A stretch of DNA of 64,000 bases from Nephrocerus scutellatus (lineage: Eukaryota > Arthropoda > Insecta > Diptera > Pipunculidae). The position numbers and the translations under genes were made by a program. Under the pieces are notes generated by a model. That model made no database searches and was not told the origin of the DNA. It saw nothing but the letters and a program-made list of their open reading frames with translations. This document shows, in pieces, positions 42,611 to 54,309 of the stretch (position 1 is the first letter of the stretch; each line of letters opens with the position of its first letter). The DNA lies in NCBI GenBank assembly GCA_947095585.1, contig OX352761.1, positions 31,897,777 to 31,961,776 on the forward strand, read 5' to 3'.

Positions 42611-45600
42611 AAATTATATTTACATGAAGACACGGTTCATTTCAATTGTTTGGCGGAGTGGTACAATTTATCAAAACATTATCTATGTAGGAAAGTTTCC
42701 AGAGATCGCAAGGGTCCGCTCCGGGACGACCGGTAGAACTTATCCTCAAGAATCTTGGCAAACTATCGCTCTCCGGAACTCCGAAAAATAGAAAAAAGTT
42801 TAATTAATAAAATAAATAAATTAAAATAAAAATAAAAACACAACTCAAGAAACCTATTAATAAGGGAGGAGAACGAAGCCATGCCACGCAAGATTTTGGC
42901 AGGCTGGAACCCGTGTAGGGTTGGAAATGGTAGTCTAAAACATTTTATGCCCCCACCACAAGGCGTCTCACCAACAGGCTTTTATAATTTTTTTTAAAAG
43001 GAGGGTAGGAAAACTAAAAATATAATGAACGCGCTTCAAAGAACGATCGCGTTTCGCATTATCTGAATATAGTAGCAACTTTGACCCACGCTAGTTTTCA
43101 TATTTTTGATTTTTTTTGTTTATTTAAATGTTTTGAGAATGTATGTATATTGAATTAATAAATGAATTAATATAAACATACTTTTAACATTGTTGTATTT
43201 AAAAAAAATTATATGCTTTGAGTATTGGCTAAAAACAGACACCTTAGATATGCTTATATAAAATCCTTTACATTCTTTTGGTGCAACGTTGTTTGAAACA
43301 ATTAATATTATTTTAAAATATATCATCGTATACATAACAATATGTTCAAAAATAATTTATTAGTTTTAATTGCATAAATTTTTTTTTTAATAATATTGCG
43401 GTCCGTTGGACCACACAACGCCTCCCATTCAACTTTTTCTACGACACACTTTAAGGGTTAATTAATATAGATTATGTTATGGTTAAATACTCGTAACACA
43501 TTACACTAATGGGTCAGTAGCTAACTGAACTTACGCGCGATTTCCTTCGGAATGAACAGTTTTTACTGTTCATCCCAAGCATTAAATAAAATTGATTTAT
43601 TGGGACTCTACCTGAATAATTTTATCTGTTTAAAGATAAATTCTTGTTGTTTACTGGATGGATATAAAATAGTAGTGATTCAAATCAAACCTGTAATGAC
43701 TAAAAATTACTTAAAATTAAACAATTATCTGAGAGACTAGAGACACTCTCATAATCCTGGCTTTGCTTTCACTCTTAAAATTGTGTCCTACTTTGCTTAT
43801 TATATAAAATTATCTCATCACATCATTATTTTATTAGTGTGCAATCCAAGTAATGTTATAGTGAATGAATAAAAAAATCTCTTCGTGGGTTTGCTAAATT
43901 CCAAATTTTATAAGGGATATGCCATGCGTATTCTTGTCTATATATGCTGCAGCGCCATTCGACGACGGAGATGTGTCTAAGTTCGTTTAATGTCTGTGAT
44001 GTTAAAGCACTCATGCGAGATGCGACTTGGCCAAAGGAGCTGCATTTTAAATCAGTCTCTGCTGTAAATGTGTGATGGCGTTGGCGAACTTTTTGATGTT
44101 GAAAATTCGCTTCGGCGCCATTCTCTAAAGCAAAAAACTAACACCAATCATTTGCCCCCGCCAGGTAATTTGATAACTGAAGTACAAAGTGTTGATAGAG
44201 GAGTCATACATAGACAGGATGAAACGACAGAATTTATCCCCAAGCGAGCCTTTGGGGCGAAATGCAATCATGACATTTTCTCTTTATGTCATTTATTAGT
44301 AATTTCTCCAAGAAACCACGGTACTCTATTCCTCAACATCCGCTTCTGCTACATCAAAAGTTTCCCTATAACATGAGATCACATATCATATCAGCAACAT
44401 ACACATCACAAAGTGACAACTGCAGAAACAAAGAAATGGAAAAGCAATCCAAAGAGGAAAAATCATCGACAACTAAAAAAACTCGCTGCTCAATTCTAGG
44501 TTTTTGATTCGTAACATTTTTTGCTTTTTTGTCAGCATCCGGGAAGAAAGCTCATTTGTCATGCACACTAAAAAACAAAGAGGCAGACACTCTGATTTTA
44601 ACTAAATGTGTAATAAAATGTACATAACGAAGAAATAATGAGTAACCTAAGGCTGTACGAAGCGAATAACTCACAGCTAGTTTGAAAGCTTCGCTTTGAT
44701 TTTGGTTTTAGCGTCGGTTAAGCTTAAAAGATTTATTAAGTGTATCGTAGTACATATCATCTGCTGATTTGAATTGCGCTACTGACTACATATATTCTAT
44801 ATTGATTGTTTAGCCATTAGATGCCACAACAATTTGCTTTCAGGGTTCGGAGTTAATTAATTCCTTCGATCTAAATCAATCACTCATTGTAGCCATCAGT
44901 CGCCACTATCATAAAATATTTGCACAGAGCAACAAAGTCAATATAACTCGACAAAGAGAATTCAAAACAATGATTTTGGTCCAACTGTTCTTGAATTATT
45001 GCTGCACTTGTACAGATGTACCCATAATATTGATACGTAGTGCGCTCACAAATTTGCCTCTTGTGTAAATATACATTATTTGCGGGCAATTCAATTGATT
45101 GGACCCATTCAAATGAAACGATTTTATTTATAATAAACAATTTGTTGGTCTGAGTTTTTGATTTGTGGACATATGTATCACCTTGAAAACTTGAAGACGA
45201 CATCTTTTTCCAAAGTTGAAGGCTAAGAGCAGCATATATGAGGAATTACCTTACATGATTGCTGGTAGTTAAAACATTTCTTAAAACCATGGAAACATAA
45301 AGAGGAAATAACGTAGCTTATGCTAAAAACTTTGTATCGTATAGTTATGCAATAATAGAGCTACCTCAGAGTAAATCAGATTACTTATGCAAACATAGAG
45401 CATAAGTTACAACTATAATAACCATTTAAATTTTGCTATCAAATACAAAGCATTAGATGTTGTGGCAGTTGCAGTGGTAAGCAAAACAAGTAATGATTCA
45501 GATAATTTTTTCTAGCCCTGTAAACTTATCTGATCATCCGAGTATGATTTCAATAAAACATCGAACTCATACTCAATGGCACAGTTTTATCATTATTTGC

Positions 45601-46449
45601 ACCATACCAGCGTTAGGCCCGTTTTAAACTACAAATAAGCTAAGTTATGCGTCATTTGCTATGTTTTATAAACACAGTGAGTTAATTGATCATTGCACAC
45701 TTAAGCTAAGCTATGTGAGCTATATATTTTGTCACTACATTGCACACAAGAATAGACGGGAAAAGATTTGCACATCTTTTTGGAAATCTGGAAAGAAAAC
45801 ACTTGCCTGGAGAAAAAAATGTAAAAAATTGAATTGAGTCTACGAACTTATATGAGATTATTGAGGACCTAGAAGCCATTTATGGATGCACAGTAAGCAA
45901 TTGTTTAAATTTAAATGCATATAAGTCACAGGCAAATCTAATATCACAAAATCTATAAAACTGTGTTGCTTGTAGTGATGTAGTTATTGGTAATACAATA
46001 AAAATATTCTTGTAAGTAATTGCGTATTTCTGCACAAAATTACTACATGTGCAACTCCACGGTACTTATACATAAGCTTCTGTTATCCCTGTTATTTTCA
46101 AGCGACCATAGCCGAAAGTTACTGTTTCCTATACTATGAACTAGCCTCGAAAGTAGGTATTTTCCGCACTAGTGTGTTAACACTATTTACTGCAGTTTCA
46201 GCGAACACACATTCACACATTCATATTGCATTGCGCATGAGCAGTTTAGCAGAAAAATAGTTTTGGTAGTGTGAACAATAGCGTACATTACTCGCTGAAA
46301 AGTGGTTATCGTGCTCGTTAGATTCTTAGCTTCTAATTCGCACGATAACGTCCACTCATTATGTAATAAACTATCTTCTTCCGTCGTTAAAATATAATAC
46401 TGAAGTCGTTTATTTATTCTTTTGCGTGTCCGAATGTGTTTGTTTGTGT
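42611..46449. other. No recognised feature
   Basis: Low to moderate AT-rich. Several 60-107 codon ORFs without recognised families (for instance 44068-44376 and 44880-45203). No transposon landmark was seen. Confidence 0.35.
44880..45203 (-). CDS. Unrecognised 107-codon ORF
   Basis: From ATG at 45203 it encodes MSSSSFQGDTYVHKSKTQTN, a hydrophobic strand-rich middle and an end with FVALCKYFMIVATDGYNE. Composition is more protein-like than neighbouring ORFs, but no domain, homolog or splice structure was recognised. It may be spurious. Confidence 0.15.
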   Translation of the reverse strand: MSSSSFQGDTYVHKSKTQTNKLFIINKIVSFEWVQSIELPANNVYLHKRQICERTTYQYYGYICTSAAIIQEQLDQNHCFEFSLSSYIDFVALCKYFMIVATDGYNE

Positions 46450-46451
46450 GT

Positions 46452-46566
46452 TTGTGGCTTTTTAATCAGCTTCCTTCGTTTTTATATAACCTTCAATGAC
46501 CAATCAATATGAAAGAACCATGTAGACAATTGCTACGATCCGCTATTTAGTCAAACCTACAATCGA
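46452..46566 (+). repeat. Left arm of an inverted repeat pair
   Basis: The stretch from CTTCCTTCGTTTTTATATAA to GGTCAAACCTACAATCGAA-like text is, inverted, about 85% the same by eye as 48325-48430 (shared core GTAGACAATTGCTACGATCC). Confidence 0.7.
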
Positions 46567-46960
46567 ATGGAATGATGGAATTCAGAATAGAGCTATCCGT
46601 TTGATAAACGATGTAACCATTACTTTATCCCTTGATTCTTTGGAGCATAGATGAAATGTGGAAGCTTTAACTGTTTTCTACAAATTTTACAACGGAAGAT
46701 GTTCTTCAGAAACCCGTTCTCTATTCCCAGGTCCTTTTGTCAGCAACGTTAGCACTCGTTTCAGGTCTAATCAACATAGATTTGCCTTAAAACCGTGTTC
46801 ATGTAGAACCCAACTCTTCAAATCCTCCTTTTATCCGAGAGTGACTTCGATGTGGAATCAGTTAGTGGACCCCGTGTTTCCTGAATCTTTACATTTACAG
46901 GCCTTCAAAATAGCCGTTAACAACTTCCTGAAGGACGACCGTAGTGATCATTAGATTTTA
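46530..46960 (+). pseudogene. C-terminal tail of a non-LTR retrotransposon ORF2
   Basis: EWNDGIQNRAIRLINDVTIT, a stop, then VEALTVFYKFYNGRCSSETR, RFRSNQHRFALKPCSCRTQL and MWNQLVDPVFPESLHLQAFK. The Q-R-A-R-LI, F-YNGxCS, R-H-(F/Y), WN-LP-xVF landmarks mark the tail of Jockey/CR1-type polymerases, ending at a stop at 46952-46954 followed by an A-rich 3' end. Confidence 0.65.
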
Positions 46961-47404
46961 TTATTTAAATTTAAAAAAAAAATGTTTTTGTTTGTATTAT
47001 TTGTTTTATTTATAAAATTTGTAATATTTTCTTGGTCAAGGTTTTTTGTACTTTTTCCTGACTCATGATGATTCATTGATAAATTTACCCGATTTTCTTT
47101 AAATTTTGTACACATGTGTATTTGTCGACAATGAAAATATTTATTAAATTCACTTTATTAAATTAACTTCAAAAACAACTTTATTTCAAATTGACGAAAA
47201 AATTGTAAGAAAAATACAAATGGTTACTGCTTGGCAAGAAGTATAAAAGCGAATTATCTATTCTACAATTCTACTTATAATGTGCAGTGAAGCTGGTTAC
47301 AATTCAAGGTTTTTTTTAAACAAAAGGTACAATGCAATCAGAAAGTTTGATACTGTAAATTATTATAAGAAAGTTTGATACTGTAAATTATTATATTTTA
47401 CCAA

Positions 47405-47690
47405 CATGTGTGTCATTGATGGAAATCACTTTTTGTAAAAATTTGGAGTGATCGGCCCCCAGGGGACCCCCATATTCATTTTGCAGAAATTAAATATCGC
47501 TATATCGCATCAGATCAAAGATTAGGCAAAGTCTGAGCTCTGTGCTTTTTGTGCTGCGCTGTTCGCTGTCGCTGCGTTTGGTGGATGATTTTCCTACAAA
47601 ACGAGCACGCCGTGTGTGTGTGTGTGTGTCTCCGATAGTGAATTTACAAGAAAAATTTTAATTTTTGTGGGTTGTTTTTTTTTCGTATGG
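47405..47690 (-). repeat. GC-island repeat family, copy i
   Basis: Inverted; ACATGTGTGTCATTGATGGA, GGCCCCCAGGGGACCCCC, and an end ATTTTAATTTTTGTGGGTTG. A TG repeat sits at 47610-47630. A short piece of the same family lies at 47085-47125. Confidence 0.6.
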
Positions 47691-47924
47691 CTTTTTCAAT
47701 GAATCAGATCGAATTCCGAGAAAATAAATCGAAACCGGCTACAAACGTGAGGAATGTGATATGTTGTAATTCTCATTCCTTCGAATTTTAAATTCTAATT
47801 TTAATAAAGGGCATAGCCCACCTTATTGCCGTGACGCAAGTTATTTAGGGACTTCTCCCTTGGCAATGAGTCTATATAAAAAAAAATAATAAAAAACGAT
47901 TATTAAAAAAATAAATATCTTCAA

Positions 47925-48240
47925 AATTAAGCCGATTTTATTCAAACTTTGCTCACATTTGTATTTTACAAAAACTATTTTCACCGGAGATACATATGTG
48001 TACAAATTTTAAAGAAAATCGGGTTACTTGTTAAAAAAAATTAATATGGCAGACCCTCGGCCTTGGGGCCGGATATTTTCCAAATTTTAATGGAAAGTGT
48101 TGTCATCGGAGATATACATGTTCGAATAAAATTGGGCTTTGGGAACTGGGCTAAAAATTGATCAAAAGATTCCGCCACAGACAAATAAACAGACACCCAA
48201 GCACGCGAAGTTAATATAGGAAATTAACAAAACAATCCAT
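47925..48240 (+). repeat. GC-island repeat family, copy j
   Basis: AAGCCGATTTTATTCAAACT, CACCGGAGATACATATGTGT, GGCCTTGGGGCCGG and an end CACGCGAAGTTAATATAGG. Continues as a short piece at 48240-48290. Confidence 0.65.
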
Positions 48241-48324
48241 AAAAATTCAATGTGCAAGGTTTGAATAAAATCGCCTTAGTTTTGAAGAAATTTATTTTTT
48301 TAATAATCGTTTATTATATTGTTC

Positions 48325-48430
48325 GATTGTAGGTTTGACCAAATAGCGGATCGTAGCAATTGTCTACATAGTTCTTTTATAATGTTTGGTCATAGAAGGT
48401 TATATAAAAATGAAAGAAAAGCCATGAAAA
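48325..48430 (-). repeat. Right arm of an inverted repeat pair
   Basis: Inverted match to 46452-46566. The arms are about 1.76 kb apart and enclose an RT tail and two GC-island repeats. Confidence 0.7.
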
Positions 48431-48904
48431 GCTACTTCATTATGTTGAAATTGCAGGCTTTTATTTCGCCATACAATATTCTTGACATCAATCGTTAGAA
48501 ATTTGTTCAATATCGCTCAAATTCACCAGCGTTGGCCTGAAACTGAAATCCTCCAGTATCCCCCCAAGTTAATAGCGACTGCGGTCTTTTCTAAGGATTC
48601 GTTTTACAACGAGCAGGTAACGTATAAGTAAGCGTTCTTGGGAAGCTCTTTTTGTTAGTTTTTTACATTCGGCATAGGCTGTCGTTTATGGTTGCTCAAG
48701 TTGATTCGTATCCGATGCTGTTGCTTCTTTAGGTAACTGCTAAAATCTTGTCTGCTGGTCCAACAAGGTACCGACTCAGCAGTCTGGTTTGTTACACTAA
48801 CGAATATATATATGGAATCATGAATTGAAGCAGGTTCTACTAAAGGCTACAGAGTTTATGCGCACAAATGTAACACAAATACAAAAAATGTGATCTTAAC
48901 GCGG

Positions 48905-49385
48905 TATCATCATCATATTTGGCTCTACAACCGGGGTCCGGTTATGGCCTTCCGCAAAAAAAATCTCAACCTGTCCCGATTTTGATCCAATGTCATCCAA
49001 TTTGCATCCATAAACTCTTGGCATCCTGGTCTACGCCATCCTTCCAGCGTAGGCTTGGCCGTCCTCGCTTACGTGTTCCATAAATCCTACCGCGAATGAC
49101 TTTCTAAGCATGATCCTCTTCGGTCACGTGAGCTAGGTGTCCTGCCCTCCGGTTCCTAACGAGCTTAATATTTTTTACGACGTCGACATTGCGGTAACGC
49201 TCGTATATCTCATCATTATAGAGTCTCTCTCTGTAGGTGCGTGAACGTTTATGAGGCTTACGTTTTTAAATATGCCCCGCACGCGAAGGATGCATAGCCG
49301 TTCATTTATTGCATTAATGCCGACAACGGTGGGTTTCATTATTTTGCTGACAAGAAACCCCACCCCGAGCTCACAATGTCTTGCA
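48905..49385 (-). pseudogene. RTE-like element: endonuclease fused to the C-terminus by deletion
   Basis: The minus strand begins at 49385 with GVGFLVSKIMKPTVVGINAI, NERLCILRVRGIFKNVSLIN and VHAPTER, the endonuclease region preceding the catalytic Asp. At about 49195 it switches to KNIKLVRNRRAGHLAHVTEE, then RIYGTRKRGRPSLRWKDGVD and a PDPGCRA end. LGHVxRM-ED, (G)RRxxGRPxxRWxDxV and HPGL are the last residues of RTE-type ORFs. So the complete RT is gone and the two ends are joined. Confidence 0.75.
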
Positions 49386-49549
49386 TGACATTATGATAGT
49401 TACTTTTAAAGGCAACGTGCAAACATGTTTCAGTTGAACAACAAATTTTATTTAAATTAACATTCTTCACATATTTCGCCCCATTCTCAACGCGAAAAAG
49501 TTAAAAGCTTTTTTAATTATTTAAACCAATGCATTTTTGTGTGTGTTAG

Positions 49550-50460
49550 AGGCAATTTTGTCAATATTACAAAATATTCACGCCGTGTGCTAAATAGTCA
49601 TTCTTTAGTTAATTAGCTATTCTGTTGACAAAAATTCTATACAAAATTCTACTTTTCAAATTGCTAAATATCTAGTTTAATGCCCGTCGTGGCTAGGCAC
49701 GATTGTTCTTCAGAATTTTCAATCTGAACTTCAATAATTAGTTATGATCGACTTCAATTTGATCTTTGCCATCAATATTTGTATAAATTATGCTCTATAT
49801 CTTAGTTGAAAATTGCTAAATTAGAAAAAGCTAAGAAAATCAAAAAAATTTACCGCAACGAATTAACAAATCAATTTTCAAATGATTTTTTCCTCATGTT
49901 TTGCAATTCGAGGTGCAATTAATTTTTATTGAATTGCTATTTGTTAAATTGCTGTTATAGTAACCTTTTCTTACAGTGCAAAAAAAAAAAACAAATTTTT
50001 TTACAGTGCAATAAAAAAACAAATTGGAAAAAAAAAAATAAAAAATAAAAACCAAAGCAACCTTTGAGCGTTAGCCACAAACATTTTTGTTTGATTATCA
50101 TATTAAATAGAAAATATAACTGTTACGTATGACTTAAAAACACAATAAATATATAAATAGTTTTAAAGTCGGTCTGACATAATAGCTGTAGCAGAGGCAA
50201 CAATGTCAATATGACAAAATAACGGAAAGCTAACTAACTTTTCTGTATGACTCTAAAGTTATACATACCACAATATTGTCATTGAACAAACAGTTTTAAA
50301 AAAGCCATAGCAGTGGCAATAATGCCAAAATGTGTTAATGTGCCAATGTGCTAATGTGCTAAAGAGTCATTCTTCATATAGTTAATAAGCTATTTTGATG
50401 ACAGAAAATGCTATTTTGTCATGAAATTGCCAAATAGCATTTACCCTTTTTCAGACCACA
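49550..50460 (+). repeat. Degenerate direct repeats
   Basis: GGCAATTTTGTCAATATTACAAAA at 49551, GGCAACAATGTCAATATGAC at 50197 and GGCAATAATGCCAAAATG at 50315 start related stretches. GTGCTAAATAGTCATTCTTT...AATTAGCTATT at 49587 and GTGCTAAAGAGTCATTCTTC...AATAAGCTATT at 50357 match closely. Possibly decayed duplication of an AT-rich element; no coding content. Confidence 0.5.
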
Positions 50461-51786
50461 ATATTGTCAGTAAACAACTAATTTGTTAATCATATGCGGT
50501 TCTAGCTGTTAATATGTGCACATGTTTTGTAATAATTTTAGGCGTTATTCTGAGTGGTTGAATTAAATTGCGGAACAGACGAACAAGAAACTTTCGAGAG
50601 CAACTAAGGTGGTTTTCTAAAGAGGATGGGACTGTGTGCTATTCTACGGAACTAAATTTAATTCCTGGAAAGGCCGAACCGCTATTATAACATTATCCTT
50701 GAGTATATGTTAATGATACGTTGTCCTAAAATTTACAATTTCCGTGCACCTCCGCACTTTTGTTTAATTGATCCAATAAATACTAAATAATACATTTTCG
50801 CACATTTTTCATTTTTTACAGCTTCTTGTGAAAGAATTGTTTCACAACATTAATAATTCAGACATTTGCACCTTTTGCAGTTGTTTCACATTAATGTATA
50901 AATATGAGAAACACTTTATAAACGGTTTGCAGTTACAAAGCAGAGTAAAGAGAGTATAGTTGTAGTCGTTAATTTAAGCAAAATAAATATTATAATAAAT
51001 ACAATTAATATAATAAATGCAATTGTGTTTTTTTTATAACTATCTCCTTTAAATGGAGATAAAACTCTTCTGCTCTCTGGGACGTGTGAAGGAGTCAGTT
51101 AAAAAAGACCGAAAAGAAGTTCAAATAAACAGACAACCAAAGTTCAAGTGAATTTATAAAAATTTGTAAAAATTATTTTTTTTTATTATAATTTAAAGAT
51201 AAATCAAGCTAATTTTATTGTACACTAACGTGTTTTTTTGAAAACTCTTCCACTGGTGCGGTTGTGGCAACACAACTCACTCCAAACGCTGGGACGAATT
51301 TCTCCCACACAAATTTAAAACCCTTTTAATTCTTTAAAACAACCTATACCAAATATTGTGGCCGCAAGTGTGACTATTATTATTCACTAGCGTAAGATCA
51401 CTTGCCGCCCAGCTCTCACTAACAGAGTGAGAATAATTTTAAATTTCGCCGTTCGTATACTTCCCCTCGTTTTGCAACTTTCGTACATCCCAACCACGCA
51501 CAACTCTTAATGTACGAAACTTCTATTAAAAGGGTGGGAGACAGACGGAGAACTACGATTTCTGCATACGCATGGGGGAGCAGAACGTTTAGGAGGAGTC
51601 AGAATTAAGTCACAGAAGTCGGCAAACCATACAGATAGTGGCAAATGCGGACAACCACTGTGAGAGAGAGTAGATCACCACAAGTATAGCCGACAAGGTT
51701 CACCAAAAATCAACCTATCCCGATAGGACGCTGATAAAAAGCACCAACAACAAAATAGCGACATACCGAACATCACAATAATAGAC

Positions 51787-51966
51787 GAGCCGAGCAACAC
51801 CAACCAAACGAGCATACCTATCAAAACATACCAACAACAACCCGAAACACGCAGCCGAAAAACACCAAAATCATAGGAGCCGAGCAACACCAACCAAACG
51901 AGCATGCTTATTACAACATACCAACAACAACTCGAAACACGCAGCCGAACAACAACAAAGCCAACG
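51787..51966 (+). repeat. 90-bp tandem repeat, two copies
   Basis: GAGCCGAGCAACACCAACCA starts at 51787 and again at 51877; the units differ at a few positions. A third partial unit may follow. Confidence 0.75.
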
Positions 51967-52307
51967 CGTAGAATTGAGCCACGAACAACAACAAAACCAA
52001 CACACAGAGCTGAGCCAAGCAACTCAACTCAAATAAATTTGCATACAACAAACAACACGATGAGCAAAACAACTGTACACTGACAAACAAAGCAAAAACC
52101 CAAATTATGTTCCTGCAATGCAGAAATACAACAACAAAGAAACACTTACAGAGCTGCACAAAACAACACAAAATCGGATGATTTAACGGAACAACAAAAC
52201 ACAATGAACATAGCAACAACGGGATCTCGGACCGACCGTGGGAGCCAAACAACATCGATCGTCCCACGGTTCAGGGATAACAGGACTTTTCCACACGATT
52301 CAAAACG

Positions 52308-52315
52308 TATAAAAG
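52308..52315 (+). promoter_or_regulatory. TATA-box-like element
   Basis: TATAAAAG with GGCAGG downstream, 60 bases before the 71-bp repeats. Suitable for a polymerase II promoter within an LTR-like block. No initiation data. Confidence 0.4.
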
Positions 52316-52376
52316 GCAGGAAATTCCGACAATCTGTCTTCTTTCCTTCCCTGTGATTCCTAGTACTAGCAACTCG

Positions 52377-52589
52377 CTTAGTAATTCCTCGCATTACTGG
52401 TTCAAGAGAGATATCCTTACCATTACGTCCAAACGCTTTACGCTAGACTTAGTAATTCCTCGCATTACTGGTTCAAGAGAGATACACTTACCATTACGTC
52501 CAAACGCTTCACGCTAGACTTAGTAATGCCTCGCATTACTGGTTCAAGAGAGATATCTTTACCATTACGTCCACGCTTAACGCTTAACC
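52377..52589 (+). repeat. 71-bp tandem repeat, three copies
   Basis: CTTAGTAATTCCTCGCATTA begins at 52377, 52448 and 52519 (the last with TGCC for TTCC), each followed by CTGGTTCAAGAGAGATA and CCATTACGTCC. Copies differ by few bases. Confidence 0.9.
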
Positions 52590-53307
52590 TTAGCAAACAT
52601 TGATATTAGAGCCAAAGGGGTATAAAGGCATCATCGCTAGTACAACGACACCACGCTTGCCATCCGCATAACCAATACACAACGCCCCGGTACTACGCTT
52701 CGCCAGCACATACACACTGCTAACGAGGATACAACCGGATATCATAACCATTGCACTTTAAGTTACACAAATCAATAATTGTTAAGTGAAAGAAGAAAAT
52801 AAAAGATCAAATTCCATTCCCCAAACAAATAAATTTTTTTTATTGTAACGACCTTATAAACGAAGAACCCTGGTCACACTGAGTTTTACCCCGGCTGTGA
52901 AAACCTCGTTACACAATTTAAAATAGATTATATTTAAGTCAGCAAATTTCCCTATTCAGCAAATTCAAATTAAAACTGCCCTAGAAAATCTAACTGTATC
53001 ATTAGTAAAAGCGCACATCGGACACGTAGTGAACACAGGAACCAGGAAACTCCAAGGGATGAAGTGGCCACTATGCGTCGCACGTAGAATTGCAATGCAG
53101 AGTCAATTTCTGTGTTTTTTTATTTTTGTTGTATCCTTTGAAGACGGAGCTATGTATTAACCTCGGTTGCCCCGCACTTGATTCTCATGATGTCGCCAGA
53201 CAAGCAACGCATTTCGTATGCATTTCATGTCTTCAGGAAACACGATATTGAATTGACGTGCTGTCACCTTGCACCATGGGACTGTTTTAAAGAGCAATAT
53301 AGATACT

Positions 53308-53880
53308 TAAAAACCCAACCCATACAAATTTAAATTTTTCATATAAATTTATATAAATCAGCAAAGTTTAAATAAAATCGGTTTAATTTTGAAAACAATT
53401 TGTAATGGCGCCCGATCACTAGCAAATTTTTATAGAAATTGTTGTCAATAGAGATACATATTATTTTTCATTTAAAATTTGCGCACGCGTAAAGGGGTTC
53501 ACACCCTTATAATGCTCGGCTATATGCTTGGCACAACATTGGCATTAAAGTATAGGAGGGAAAACGAGGAGATGTCTTTGAGCTTATGCTTTAAATGCCT
53601 GTGTGCGTAGTAAAGTGGAAAAACCGAGCTTGGCAAAACATTATAAATGCGTTTAGTGCGGCTGAAGAATGAATATCTGAACTTTACTGTACGTCCGAAG
53701 ATCGGCTGAGGATAAACTGATGAGCATTTAGAGCGCCACAAGTATTGCAGGTAAATTCAAGGAGAGGTGGCATGCAACAGGCAAAATATGCAAAATCGGG
53801 TTTAAGGAATTGGGTTAAAAATTGACCACAAGAGTTGACCAGATAGTCACAACCACACGGACACGCACTGGTGTTCGATG
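53308..53880 (+). repeat. GC-island repeat family, copy k, split by a retroelement tail
   Basis: Starts AACCCAACCCATACAAATTT, has TTTTTCATATAAATT, then is interrupted at about 53462 and resumes at about 53790 with ATGCAAAATCGGG and GGACACGCACTGG. The interruption is the minus-strand element tail, copy C. Confidence 0.6.
53470..53790 (-). mobile_element. Jockey/CR1-type element, copy C (3' tail only)
   Basis: GCGCACGCGTAAAGGGGTTCAC and GCTCGGCTATATGCTTGGCA match 6440-6510 of copy A. The minus frame 53741-53520 carries QPIFGRTVKFRYSFFSRTKR and YNVLPSSVFPL, the FxFSRTxxxWNxLPxxVF end motif. A 5'-truncated insertion inside GC-island copy k. Confidence 0.7.
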
Positions 53881-54309
53881 TTTGGATTGCTGGATTGATG
53901 TTTGTTGATTAGTTAGATGTTTGGTATGGTGTTGATGCTATCTTTTAGGTTCGATAGCCAAGTTATTTGATTTAATTTTTAGCCATTAACGTTCGATATT
54001 CAATGGTAGGTGCGAGCTTATTATTGATTATTATTTTGCTTTGCGTAGCTCGGCAATAATGTCAGTTCTATGAAAAACTCTCGCGATTTTATATGTATAA
54101 TATATGTTCAATCGTTTTCATTTTATCTGACGGCTTTGATGATTAGTTCGACGAGCGGTTACTATGAATTCAGGTGAAAAATTTTTAACCTAAAGAATGG
54201 TATGAAAGGGGTCATATCTCGTTTTTGTTTTGTCAATTTTTATTATTTTTTTTCTTTACAGTTGTAATCTATAAAGTTGGGAAATTTATTATGGAATCTC
54301 CATTTACAT

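Larger units (their letters stand above)
51350..52920 (+). mobile_element. Possible solo LTR / retroelement regulatory block
   Basis: A C/A-rich block unlike its AT-rich neighbours, with two sets of tandem repeats, a TATAAAAG box at 52308-52315 and an AATAAAAG signal near 52800, ending about CTCGTTACACA. No gag, pol or paired LTR is in the window. This arrangement resembles a long LTR with internal repeats, but no TG...CA pair with a target duplication was established, so this is a hypothesis. Minus-strand Cys/Val-rich ORFs at 51675-52267 are shadows of the repeats. Confidence 0.35.

Noticed and set aside
51675..52267. Minus-strand ORFs of 115-118 codons rich in Cys, Val and Leu
   Set aside because: They are the antisense of C/A-rich tandem repeats and repeat with the same period; no start context or domain.
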